From the NCBI GenBank assembly GCA_963780825.1, contig CAWADL010000023.1, positions 186,001 to 250,000 of the forward strand: a stretch of 64,000 nucleotides of DNA. Direction: 5' to 3'. Shown piece after piece: positions 39,173 to 46,709 of the stretch. The notes below the pieces were generated by a model. It was not told where the DNA came from. It worked only from the letters and a program-made list of their open reading frames with translations, and searched no databases. Within the stretch, counting starts at the first letter, position 1; each line of letters begins with the position of its first letter. The position numbers were made by a program, and so were the translations under genes. The DNA comes from Roseiarcus sp963780825. Lineage in GTDB: Bacteria; Pseudomonadota; Alphaproteobacteria; Rhizobiales; Beijerinckiaceae.

Positions 39173-39275
39173 TGTGGCCGCGGTCGATGACCGCGGCGGC
39201 GCGGTGATCGAAGGCTTTGGGAAAACGACGATCACACTACGACCGCGGTCAACGACCGCGGCTACATTCGGCGCC
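39173..39275. repeat. R2-family bipartite element
   Basis: TGTGGCCGCGGTCGATGACC plus GCGG on the left and GACCGCGGTCAACGACCGCG plus GCTACA on the right. It ends 25 bases before the trpS stop. The rest of 38896-39300 contains no gene; 38990-39075 is less GC-rich and may hold the divL promoter. Confidence 0.8.
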
Positions 39276-39300
39276 TTGTGCGAACCAAGCCTGCAAAACC

Positions 39301-40335
39301 TCAGCGCACCAGTCCCATCACGTCCTTGACCCCGTCCATCACCGGACCGGCGATCGCGCGCGCTTTCTCGGCGCCGGCGGCGAGCACCGCGTCGACGTGG
39401 TCGGCGGCCGAGGCGAGCTTCAGCATCTCGGATCGGATCGGCGCGAGTTTTTCGATGATCAGCTCGGTCAACGCCGGCTTGAAGGCCGAGAACTGCGCGC
39501 CGCCGAACTGCTGCAGGACGTCAACCTTGGTCTGATCGGCGAGCCCGGCGAAGATACCGACGAGATTGTCGGCCTCCGGGCGGCCCGCCAGACCCTCGAG
39601 TTCGCTCGGCAAAGGCTCGGGATCAGTCTTGGCCTTGCGGATCTTCTGCGCCACGGTGTCGGCGTCGTCGGTGATGGCGACGTAGGAGAACTCGGAGGCG
39701 TCCGACTTCGACATTTTCTTGGTGCCATCGCGCAGGCTCATCACCCGCGTCGCCGGTCCCTGAATGAGCGGCTCGGGCAGCGGGAAGAAGCCGTCGCCGT
39801 GGCCGTGCGCGGCGATGCTCTCGGCGTAGTCGTTGTTGAACTTCTGCGCGATGTCGCGCGCCAGCTCCAAGTGCTGTTTCTGGTCGTCGCCGACCGGCAC
39901 GTGGGTCGCGCGATAGATCAGGATGTCGGCGGCCATCAGCACGGGATAGTTGAACAGGCCGACCGAGGCGGCCTCGCGATCCTTGCCCGCCTTCTCCTTG
40001 AATTGGGTCATGCGGCTGAGCCAGCCCATGCGCGCGACGCAGTCGAGCACCCAGGCGAGCTCGGCGTGCTGCGCGACGCGGCTCTGGTTGAACACGATGT
40101 TCTTCTTCGGATCGATGCCGCAGGCCAGGAACGCCGCGGTGACCTCACGGGTGGATTGCGCCAGCGCGGCCGGATCGTGCGGCAAGGTCATCGCGTGCAG
40201 ATCGACCACGCAATAGATGCAGGGGTGCGTCGCCTGCATTTCGACGAAGCGCTTCAGCGCGCCGAGATAGTTGCCGAGGTGCAGGTTGCCGGTTGGCTGC
40301 ACGCCGGAAAAGACGCGTTCGGTGAATTTGGCCAT
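39301..40335 (-). CDS. trpS: Tryptophanyl-tRNA synthetase
   Basis: The 344-residue class I synthetase charges tRNA-Trp. It has the HIGH-type motif PTGNLHLGNYLGA, the tryptophan-site MGWLSRMTQFKEK and DILIYRATHVPVGDDQKQH, and the KMSKS motif in TKKMSKSDAS. ATG 40335 (MAKFTERVFSGVQPTG) is chosen over an earlier in-frame codon because the family begins there. The gene is undamaged although its neighbour divL is not. In many relatives murJ lies upstream; here there is only non-coding DNA. Confidence 0.95.
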   Translation of the reverse strand: MAKFTERVFSGVQPTGNLHLGNYLGALKRFVEMQATHPCIYCVVDLHAMTLPHDPAALAQSTREVTAAFLACGIDPKKNIVFNQSRVAQHAELAWVLDCVARMGWLSRMTQFKEKAGKDREAASVGLFNYPVLMAADILIYRATHVPVGDDQKQHLELARDIAQKFNNDYAESIAAHGHGDGFFPLPEPLIQGPATRVMSLRDGTKKMSKSDASEFSYVAITDDADTVAQKIRKAKTDPEPLPSELEGLAGRPEADNLVGIFAGLADQTKVDVLQQFGGAQFSAFKPALTELIIEKLAPIRSEMLKLASAADHVDAVLAAGAEKARAIAGPVMDGVKDVMGLVR

Positions 40336-40951
40336 GGCTCTAGATAAGATTGTCGAAAGGGTGGGCGGCGTTATGACGACGCCGGGCAAATGGCGCAAGG
40401 GGCCCTTGCTGGGTCCGACCCGGCCGGCGGGCGAGGCTCATACGCGACCTCGATTCCCGTGTTTTCAATGCGCTAACTTGTCTAAGGCGTCCGATTTTTG
40501 TGCATTTTCGGCGTCTATCGGTCGCCGATGGCCAGCTTGTGTCGAAATTGGGCGAAAAAGCGCTTTGCACGGTCGATCGCCGCCGGGGTTTGCGGGTGGA
40601 ATATGCTGAACCTCAAGCATCGTCTCAGCCGGGTACGACAGCGTTCTACCTGGAAATTGCAGTCAGTTTAGGGCGGATGATAATCGGAAGGCGTTGTTTA
40701 TCGCGGTGAGCCGCCGCAACCGAACGCGAGTCAGGCCGTGTTCGAGAAGCGTCGGCGTCCACGCCGACGACGCGGTGCAGCAGCGTCGTCGGCGTGGACG
40801 CCGACGCTCCGATCTCCGGCGTCGGTCGCCGTTTACTGGGTCCCAAGATAGCGGACGTCAGGCCGAAGTGGCCGTGGATCGTATGGAGACTTGCCCCAAT
40901 CGCAATGGTGATGACAGCGCTTCATTGAGCGGGGCCTCCCTTAAAAGCCCT
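40336..40951. other. Long intergenic space with one repeat
   Basis: About 616 bases between trpS and a GNAT gene. It holds the R1 copy at 40747 and the trpS promoter somewhere below 40700. Small frames on both strands lack codon bias and recognisable motifs. I see nothing else. Confidence 0.5.
40747..40811. repeat. R1-family inverted repeat
   Basis: AGCGTCGGCGTCCACGCCGA plus CGACGC and its exact mirror, separated by nine bases. This is the most perfect R1 copy in the window. Confidence 0.85.
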
Positions 40952-41453
40952 CTACCAAGGTAGACCACACAGATCGATGGTTCCCTCGGCAGGGGCCACG
41001 CTCGCGAACGAGCGCACCAGAGCTGGCATCACATAGTAGGGCCCGACGGCGCCGGGTTGCTCGGCGATCACGGTCCCGTTGAAATCGCGCCATCCCAGGG
41101 ACTGATAGAAGGCGATGTTCTTCGGCTCGCAAAAGAGTAGCCCGAACGACGATGTTTTGCCTCGCGCGATCGCTTCATGGGCTGCCCGCATTGCGGCTCT
41201 ACCGAAGCCTTTTCGCTGTGCGGCCGGAAGCGTCATCACACCGCCAATCCCGGCGATACGGAGTGGTGACGCCGCCAACTGTCGCGTCACGAAACAGAAT
41301 ACCCGCAGCCGAAACAAGGGTCGCGCCATCGTAGACCAATATGCGATGGGTCGCGCGCGCCGACACGACATCCCGCCACACGATCGTTTTTAGAACCTCC
41401 GGGGGATAGAGCGGCGGAAAGAGGCCCGACCTCCGCTCGGCTCTCCAACCCAT
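40952..41453 (-). CDS. GNAT family N-acetyltransferase (one frameshift)
   Basis: ATG 41453 starts a product of about 165 residues that reads VLKTIVWRDVVSARATHRILVY, DGATLVSAAGILFRDATVGG, then after a one-base shift near 41255 continues LRIAGIGGVMTLPAAQRKGFGRAAMRAAHEAI (acetyl-CoA loop QRKGFG), FGLLFCEPKNIAFYQSLGW. The layout resembles aminoglycoside 2'-N-acetyltransferase-type GNAT proteins, but the substrate cannot be told. The next gene upstream on the other strand is a methyltransferase. Confidence 0.75.
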
Positions 41454-41580
41454 CTTTTTCTTCCAGCCTCAAGGGTATAGCTCCATACGCCGAAATGATG
41501 ATCCTCGCTGTGCAGGGATCGTGCGACGCAATCGCTTTAAGAGAGATCGTCTTTCGAGTCAGTTGGGTAACCGGGGCGGG

Positions 41581-41688
41581 GCGCCTGTAGACGCGGTCGC
41601 CGACCGCGTTCGTGGGTTCAGGCGCCTAACTCTGCAAACGTTTTGCAAGCCGATCCACCGCGGTCGGCGACCGCGGCTACAGGGTGCC
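41581..41688. repeat. R2-family bipartite element
   Basis: TGTAGACGCGGTCGCCGACC plus GCGTT on the left and CCGCGGTCGGCGACCGCGG plus CTACAG on the right, separated by about 45 bases. Here it precedes a start codon (36 bases) and is the only R2 copy not close to a gene end. Confidence 0.8.
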
Positions 41689-41724
41689 CGGGTATCTGCC
41701 CCGGTTACTCAGTTGGGGGATTTC

Positions 41725-42501
41725 ATGGAGCAGCGGTTTGTATTTGATACCGTCGCGAGCGCCTACGGCAGGGCGCGTCCTGACTATCCTGAAGCGCTTG
41801 TCGATGACGTTGTATCTTATGCCGATCTGAAGCCAAACGATCGGATTTTTGAAGTCGGTTGTGGCACAGGTCAAGCGACGAAAAGTTTTGCTGCGCGAGG
41901 CTTTTCCATCCTGGCGACTGACCCCGGTTCGGAAATGCTCCGAGGCGCGCGCGAGCGCTTGGCGGGTTTCAGTAATGTCGAGTTCCTGGAGACCACTTTC
42001 GAAGCGTGGCCTGTCGACCGTGCCGCGTTTCGGTTGATCATCGCCGCGCAATCCTGGCACTGGGTGTCGCCGGAGGTGCGGTTTGCAAAAGCGGCCGAAG
42101 CGCTTTCGCGCGACGGTTCGCTGGCGGTTTTCGGCCATGTTCCGGTTGGGCTGCCAGCGCCGTTGCTCGAACGGTTCAAAGAGATTTATTTGCGGCGAAC
42201 CAACACTTGGGGCCAGCCGCCGGAAGCTTGGTATTTGCCAAACGGTCCCTTCGAAGGTTGGTTTATCGAGTCAGGATTGTTTGATGCCGTGGAGCACAGG
42301 CGCTATTCTTGGACGTGGCCGCACACGGCCTCGAGCTACGTGGATTTCTTACGCACCCGGTCGGACCATCGGATGATGGCGCCAGCCAAGCTCGACGCAT
42401 TGCTGGGTGAAATTGCTCAAGCCGTTGACGATCACGGGGGGCGGTTTGACGTCGACTACGAAACGCATCTCTATATCGCCCGCCGTCATGCGTTGCGATA
42501 G
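41725..42501 (+). CDS. SAM-dependent class I methyltransferase
   Basis: The 258-residue protein begins MEQRFVFDTVASAYGRARPDYPEAL and has the SAM motif RIFEVGCGTGQATKSFA, then ILATDPGSEML and the post-motif AQSWHWVSPE. This is the type often annotated as trans-aconitate- or generic UbiE-like methyltransferase with a tryptophan/histidine active-site signature. ATG 41725 has TGGGGGA 5 bases ahead. Substrate unknown. The first TDAFGD small-protein unit follows on the same strand 30 bases later with its own promoter region. Confidence 0.82.
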   Translation: MEQRFVFDTVASAYGRARPDYPEALVDDVVSYADLKPNDRIFEVGCGTGQATKSFAARGFSILATDPGSEMLRGARERLAGFSNVEFLETTFEAWPVDRAAFRLIIAAQSWHWVSPEVRFAKAAEALSRDGSLAVFGHVPVGLPAPLLERFKEIYLRRTNTWGQPPEAWYLPNGPFEGWFIESGLFDAVEHRRYSWTWPHTASSYVDFLRTRSDHRMMAPAKLDALLGEIAQAVDDHGGRFDVDYETHLYIARRHALR

Positions 42502-42530
42502 CCAGCAACGTCGCTTCCCAGCGCCAATCC

Positions 42531-42548
42531 CTGTCACTCCGGTGACAG
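42531..42548. promoter_or_regulatory. Palindromic operator-like site, copy 1
   Basis: CTGTCAC-TCCG-GTGACAG is a perfect 7-base inverted repeat with a 4-base spacer, 77 bases before the start of the first TDAFGD gene. The second copy (43970) keeps both arms while the spacer differs, so the arms are likely bound by a dimeric regulator. Confidence 0.65.
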
Positions 42549-42625
42549 CGCGCCGTCGGGCGTTCGCCTAGTTTGAACCCGTTGCCAACCGGAGCCGAGA
42601 GCTCCAAACCCAACGGAGAATGAAA

Positions 42626-42937
42626 ATGTTGAATGCTATGTCCAAGACCCTCCTCGCCGGCCTAACCGTTCTCACGATCGGCGCCGTCAGTGCACCCTCC
42701 GCCTTCGCCAGCACGAAGATCTCGCAGACGGTTATTCACACCGACGCGTTCGGCGACCGCTCCGTCGCCAAGCGCTTCGTCAGGACCGATGATTTCGGCA
42801 ACCGCGTCAGCGGCGTGCGGATCTCGAAGACCGATGCGTTCGGCGACAGGGTCGTGAAGGGTAAGATCGTGCGCACCGACGCTTTCGGGGACAAGACGAT
42901 CCGCAAGTTCAAGATCGTTCACACGATCGGAATTTGA
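42626..42937 (+). CDS. Small exported TDAFGD-repeat protein, copy 1
   Basis: The 103-residue product has a signal peptide (MLNAMSKTLLAGLTVLTIGA, cleavage after AFA) and a mature part of about 75 residues made of four imperfect repeats of 15 to 21 residues: HTDAFGDRSVAKRFV, RTDDFGNRVSGVRI, KTDAFGDRVVKGKI, RTDAFGDKTIRKFKI. I do not recognise the family. Start 42626 is chosen because GGAGA stands 7 bases ahead and because the upstream ATG at 42620 is not conserved in the second copy. The alternating hydrophobic and charged residues suggest a beta-roll or solenoid. Upstream is the CTGTCAC palindrome, downstream a rho-independent-type terminator. Confidence 0.8.
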   Translation: MLNAMSKTLLAGLTVLTIGAVSAPSAFASTKISQTVIHTDAFGDRSVAKRFVRTDDFGNRVSGVRISKTDAFGDRVVKGKIVRTDAFGDKTIRKFKIVHTIGI

Positions 42938-42956
42938 TCGCTGTGTCGGCTCGAAG

Positions 42957-42997
42957 CCTCGCTCCCGATCTTTCGTGACGGAGCGAGGTTATTTTTG
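42957..42997 (+). terminator. Rho-independent terminator of TDAFGD copy 1
   Basis: CCTCGCTCC (42957-42965) pairs with GGAGCGAGG (42980-42988), followed by TTATTTTTG. The same stem is used after the second copy. Confidence 0.8.
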
Positions 42998-43040
42998 TTG
43001 AACAGCAAGGTCGGCGCCTTGTCGCGGAGAGAGAGAGCGA

Positions 43041-43889
43041 TCAGGTTTTGATCGAGCTTTGCGAAATCTCCGGCTTCTCCGCGAGATAGAAAAACCGCGT
43101 CAACCGCCGCTCTGTAGCCAGACGACACGTCGTGTCGAGCATCAGCTGCCGGCGTTGGAACCAATCTTCGCCTTCTTCATCAATCAAAGCCTGCGCGCGC
43201 TTTGCCCGTGCGTCTCGCCAGCGGCCGGAGATTTCCGCGGCCGCCGCGGCGCGATCCTCGCTGCGCATCAATTGAAGGCCTGCCTCGGACGCCGCGCTTT
43301 CATTGAAGCCGGGCGGTACGAAGGACAAATTGGAGTAGAGCGCGCAACGTCCATCAATCTCCGGCTTTGTGAGCGGCCCGGTGACGACGAAGGGGTCGGT
43401 GAAAATCAGGCGCCCGTGTGGTTTTAAAAGCCGCGCCCAATCTCGAAGCGCGGAATGCCGATCGGGGAAATGACAGATGGAGTCGATGCACATCACGGCA
43501 TCGAACGCGCCGTCGTCGAACGGGAGCTGTTGGTCAGCAGCAACGACGATGAACTGGGCCCGATCAGCAAGCCCGCGCTTCTGAGCCTCCGCGTTCGCGG
43601 AGGCCACGCCTTCCGGGGCGATGTCGACGCCGACGAGGCGGCAGCCTGTGCGGCCAACGAAAGCCAGCGAGGGGCCGCCAGCTCCGCACGCGACATCGAG
43701 CGCGCGAGCCTCGGGACCTAGCTGCAGAAGCTCGGCTATTTCCGTCTGCTCGCTGGCCTTGCGCCAACTTTCCTGCCCCAAATCCTCGCCGAAAGCCTCG
43801 GTTCGAATTTCGGACGCCAGACGGCCGTAGAGGCGCGTGTATTGCGCGCCGTAGAAAGCATCGCCGTTCGCCGGATTTTGCTCAGACAT
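43041..43889 (-). CDS. SAM-dependent methyltransferase between the two TDAFGD units
   Basis: The product has 282 residues from ATG 43889 (MSEQNPANGDAFYGAQYTRLYG); an upstream frame extension to 43994 would run into the palindrome region and is not used. It has the SAM motif ALDVACGAGGPSLAFVGRTG, VGVDIAPEGV, DAVMCIDSICHFPDR and LKPHGRLIFTDPFVVTGPLT, the UbiE/COQ5-like or sarcosine/glycine methyltransferase style. It is read against its neighbours and shares its upstream space with the second TDAFGD unit, so the palindrome at 43970 may affect both. Confidence 0.8.
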   Translation of the reverse strand: MSEQNPANGDAFYGAQYTRLYGRLASEIRTEAFGEDLGQESWRKASEQTEIAELLQLGPEARALDVACGAGGPSLAFVGRTGCRLVGVDIAPEGVASANAEAQKRGLADRAQFIVVAADQQLPFDDGAFDAVMCIDSICHFPDRHSALRDWARLLKPHGRLIFTDPFVVTGPLTKPEIDGRCALYSNLSFVPPGFNESAASEAGLQLMRSEDRAAAAAEISGRWRDARAKRAQALIDEEGEDWFQRRQLMLDTTCRLATERRLTRFFYLAEKPEISQSSIKT

Positions 43890-43969
43890 CTCACTAGCTA
43901 AGAGGATTTCTCGCGCTGGACAAGGCACGCTGCCGTCCTGCGGCGCCAATTCAATCTCTGCCTTTGTCC

Positions 43970-43987
43970 CTGTCACTACAGTGACAG
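43970..43987. promoter_or_regulatory. Palindromic operator-like site, copy 2
   Basis: CTGTCAC-TACA-GTGACAG, in the divergent space between the methyltransferase and the second TDAFGD gene, 78 bases from the latter's start. About 95 bases from here to the start codon are almost identical to copy 1. Confidence 0.65.
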
Positions 43988-44064
43988 CGCGCATAACAGC
44001 GTTCGCCTAGTTTGAACCCGTTGCCAACCGGAGCCGAGAGTTCCAAACCCAACGGAGACTGAAA

Positions 44065-44376
44065 ATGTTGAATGCTATGTCCAAGACCCTGCTCGCCGGC
44101 CTGACCGTACTCACGATCGGCGCCGTCAGCGCTTCGGCCGCCTCTGCCAGCACCAAAATATCGCAGACGGTCATCCATACGGACGCGTTCGGCGACAAGA
44201 CCGTCGCCCAGCGTTTCGTCAAGACTGATGGCTTCGGCGACCGCGTCAGCGGCTTCCGGATCTCGAAGACCGATGCGTTCGGCGACAAGGTCGTCAAGGG
44301 CGACGTCGTGCGCACCGACGCCTTCGGCGACAAGACGATCCGCTTGTTCAAGGTCGTGCGTCACGCCGGGATCTGA
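44065..44376 (+). CDS. Small exported TDAFGD-repeat protein, copy 2
   Basis: 103 residues, same length as copy 1, with a near-identical signal peptide and repeats HTDAFGDKTVAQRFV, KTDGFGDRVSGFRI, KTDAFGDKVVKGDV, RTDAFGDKTIRLFKV. Differences are mostly arginine/lysine exchanges inside TDAFGD(K/R) and third codon positions, so the protein is under selection. GGAGA precedes the ATG. The whole unit (palindrome, leader, gene, terminator) is duplicated, with the methyltransferase gene in reverse orientation between the copies. Confidence 0.8.
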   Translation: MLNAMSKTLLAGLTVLTIGAVSASAASASTKISQTVIHTDAFGDKTVAQRFVKTDGFGDRVSGFRISKTDAFGDKVVKGDVVRTDAFGDKTIRLFKVVRHAGI

Positions 44377-44392
44377 ACCATCGCCGCCAAAA

Positions 44393-44433
44393 GCCTCGCT
44401 CCGCATCCCCCAACGGAGCGAGGCAGATCTTTT
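44393..44433 (+). terminator. Rho-independent terminator of TDAFGD copy 2
   Basis: GCCTCGCTCCG (44393-44403) pairs with CGGAGCGAGGC (44414-44424), followed by AGATCTTTT. Confidence 0.8.
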
Positions 44434-44591
44434 GAAAAGAGGATCGTTTTCGAGATAGGATGACAACGCGCGCTGGATCGCGATAACGCGGCGGCAGGAC
44501 GTTTGAAAAAAATAGGCTCCCCTCGTGCCGGCTGCGCCTGAATGATGATGACTGGTCTTCTCGCACCGTGCTCGCCTGAACGGCCGCCTTT

Positions 44592-45239
44592 GTGCCCTTA
44601 GCCTTGACGCCCTGGCCGTCGGCCTTCGGTCCGCAGGCTGATTTCTTCCGGTCGCTTTGCGTGCAGGCGGCGAGGGAATTGCGCGCGGCGCCGGCGAGGG
44701 ACGTGGCGGCGCGGCTCGGCGATCCGAGAGCGCTGCATCGGCGGTTATACGCGGCGGTCTTGCCCGACAACCGCCGGCACCTCGCCGGCGCCTATCGCGG
44801 CTCGGCCCATCCCGACCTCGCCCATCTGACCGTCGCCTTCGCCTTCAACGAGAGCGAAGGAACGGATGTTCTCGCGCTGCCGCCGAAGGTGCAGGAGCTG
44901 ATGTTTGCGTATGGCGGCCTGATCCGAAGCTTCCTCGCCACATACCCGCTTGGCCTCGATGACTGCGTGCGAGGCGCGGCGCGATTGATCGCGGCGTTCG
45001 GCTATATCCATCCGTTCTGGGACGGTAGCGGCCACATCCAGCGGCTGACGTTCGAAACGCTGTTGGCGCGCAACGGGATTGCGATGAACGCAAAATGGTC
45101 AATTCATCCCCGTCCATACGGATTCGAAACCCAGCGCGCCTTGGCGGCGCGCAACTCCGCGCAAATCGCGGCGCAGATGATGAAGTTCGTTGCTGTAGAC
45201 CCGGCGGGCGAAAACATCGGCGTCCGCCCACACGAGTAG
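44592..45239 (+). CDS. Fic/DOC-fold protein with degenerate active-site motif
   Basis: About 215 residues. The segment FGYIHPFWDGSGHIQRLTFE is a Fic motif (HPFx[D/E]GNGRxxR) in which asparagine is serine and the first arginine is histidine; histidine, aspartate and the last arginine remain. Upstream are helical regions with a YRGSAHPDLAHL block, which may correspond to the Fic flap. Fic enzymes transfer AMP or other groups to proteins; the changed anion-binding residues suggest altered or lost activity. The GTG start has no good ribosome site, so the true start may be further in. The phzF-like gene follows after 39 bases. Confidence 0.65.
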   Translation: MPLALTPWPSAFGPQADFFRSLCVQAARELRAAPARDVAARLGDPRALHRRLYAAVLPDNRRHLAGAYRGSAHPDLAHLTVAFAFNESEGTDVLALPPKVQELMFAYGGLIRSFLATYPLGLDDCVRGAARLIAAFGYIHPFWDGSGHIQRLTFETLLARNGIAMNAKWSIHPRPYGFETQRALAARNSAQIAAQMMKFVAVDPAGENIGVRPHE

Positions 45240-45278
45240 GCTTGTTGTTCGCGTCGGATAATCAAAGGGGAGGCTGCA

Positions 45279-46190
45279 TTGGCGAAGGTGGAATTCCAGA
45301 CCGTCGACGTGTTCACGGATCGCCAATTCGGCGGCAATCCTGTCGCGGTGATCCCGGACGCCCGCGGCCTCAGCGAAACGCAGATGCAAGCTATCGCCAA
45401 CGAGTTCAATCTCGCTGAGACCACGTTCGTCCTGCCGCCAACCGATGCCTCACATACCGCCCAGGTGCGCATTTTCACGCCCCGCGCCGAGATGCCGTTC
45501 GCCGGACATCCGAATGTCGGCACGGCCTTCGTGCTGGCTCACCTATCGACGGTTTGCGGCGCCCGTTTCGATCGCGACAAGATGGTGTTCGAGGAAATCG
45601 CCGGCTTGGTGCCGATGACGATCGATGTCGTTGACGGCGCCGTCGTGGGGGCCTCCCTGGCGGCGCCCCAGCGATTCAAAGCCATTCGCGACGTCGATGC
45701 GGCGCTCGTCGCCCAAGCCTGCTCGCTCGAACGAGCGGACATAGAGACCACCCGCCACGCGCCGCGCCTGGCAAGCTGCGGGGCGCCATTCGTCCTCGCC
45801 GAAGTCCGCGACAGGGAGGCGCTGCGTCGAGCGCAACCGCGGACCGACGTCTTCATGGAGCGGCTTCCTCGCGAGGAGGCGACGGGGATTCATCTGTACG
45901 TCAAACATGAGGAGGCAGGGGCTGAGATTCAGTCGCGGATGTTTGCGCCCCTGCACGGCGTGTTCGAAGACCCGGCGACCGGCAGCGCCAATGTCGCGTT
46001 GATTGGATTGCTGGCCGATCTGCGACCCGAGCCGTCGCTGCGACTTCACCTCCTGATAGGGCAGGGCGTTGATTTGGGGCGGCCGAGCCTGTTGCGCGCG
46101 ACGGCGGAAAAGCGCGATGGCATAGTTTGCGACACCTACATTGGCGGCGGGTGCAAGCCGGTCATGTCCGGCGCGATCGATTTGCAATAG
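45279..46190 (+). CDS. PhzF family isomerase-like protein
   Basis: The 303-residue protein has the PhzF/DapF-like double-domain plan: FQTVDVFTDRQFGGNPVAVIPDA at the start with the conserved GNP, catalytic glutamate in NLAETTFVLPP, RIFTPRAEMPFAGHPNVGTAF, and the second half FEDPATGSANVALIGLL and RDGIVCDTYIGG. Family members isomerise small metabolites (trans-2,3-dihydro-3-hydroxyanthranilate in phenazine synthesis), but no phenazine gene is present, so the role is open. The TTG start 45279 has AAGGGGAGG 5 bases ahead. Confidence 0.88.
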   Translation: MAKVEFQTVDVFTDRQFGGNPVAVIPDARGLSETQMQAIANEFNLAETTFVLPPTDASHTAQVRIFTPRAEMPFAGHPNVGTAFVLAHLSTVCGARFDRDKMVFEEIAGLVPMTIDVVDGAVVGASLAAPQRFKAIRDVDAALVAQACSLERADIETTRHAPRLASCGAPFVLAEVRDREALRRAQPRTDVFMERLPREEATGIHLYVKHEEAGAEIQSRMFAPLHGVFEDPATGSANVALIGLLADLRPEPSLRLHLLIGQGVDLGRPSLLRATAEKRDGIVCDTYIGGGCKPVMSGAIDLQ

Positions 46191-46298
46191 CGTCTCGCGC
46201 CTGTTCCCTCGGGAACAGCGGCCGGGTGGAGTTCGGCGCATTCTCCCTGGCACGGAAGGCCGATCCCCGGTCCTCCGGCAGCTCAAGGGGCAAACAAC

Positions 46299-46562
46299 AT
46301 GCGCAAAGTTCTTCTCTCCACCGTCGCCGTCTTCACCGCTCTCACCTTGGTTGCAGCGCCCGCTTCGGCGCAGCAGCCCCGTCACGGCGGCCATGGGTTT
46401 GGATTGGCGGCGCTTGCGATCGGGGTCATCGGCGCGGCGGTCGGCGCGGAAATTATCTCGCACGAGCGAAGCGAGCCCGAGTGCCGGACACGCACCAGCG
46501 ACTACTATGACGACGCCGGCAATTTCCGCGGCGAAAAGCGAAGCACGGTCTGCCGCGACTGA
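46299..46562 (+). CDS. Small exported hypothetical protein
   Basis: 87 residues: signal peptide (MRKVLLSTVAVFTALTLVAA, then PASAQQ), a histidine/glycine spacer, a hydrophobic glycine-rich segment (LAALAIGVIGAAVGAEII) that could lie in a membrane, and a cysteine-containing tail (ECRTRTSDYYDDAGNF...TVCRD). The layout resembles small glycine-zipper envelope proteins. Family not recognised. An R6 repeat begins 24 bases after the stop. Confidence 0.65.
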   Translation: MRKVLLSTVAVFTALTLVAAPASAQQPRHGGHGFGLAALAIGVIGAAVGAEIISHERSEPECRTRTSDYYDDAGNFRGEKRSTVCRD

Positions 46563-46585
46563 CTTGCAACCAAAGCCGCCTCCTG

Positions 46586-46690
46586 TCGTCCCCGCGAAAG
46601 CGGGGATCCAGGGGCCGCCGCACGTCGTGTGGCCAACACGTTGAAGCGCACGTCGTGCAGCCCCTGGATCCCCGCGTTCGCGGGGATGAC
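46586..46690. repeat. R6-family inverted repeat
   Basis: GTCGTCCCCGCGAAAGCGGG plus GATCCAGG and the mirror CCTGGATCCCCGCGTTCGCG plus GGGATGAC. It sits between the ends of two converging genes. Repeats of the CCCGCGAAAGCGGGGATCC type occur in many proteobacteria. Confidence 0.85.
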
Positions 46691-46709
46691 ACGGAAAGCG
46701 GCGTCACAA

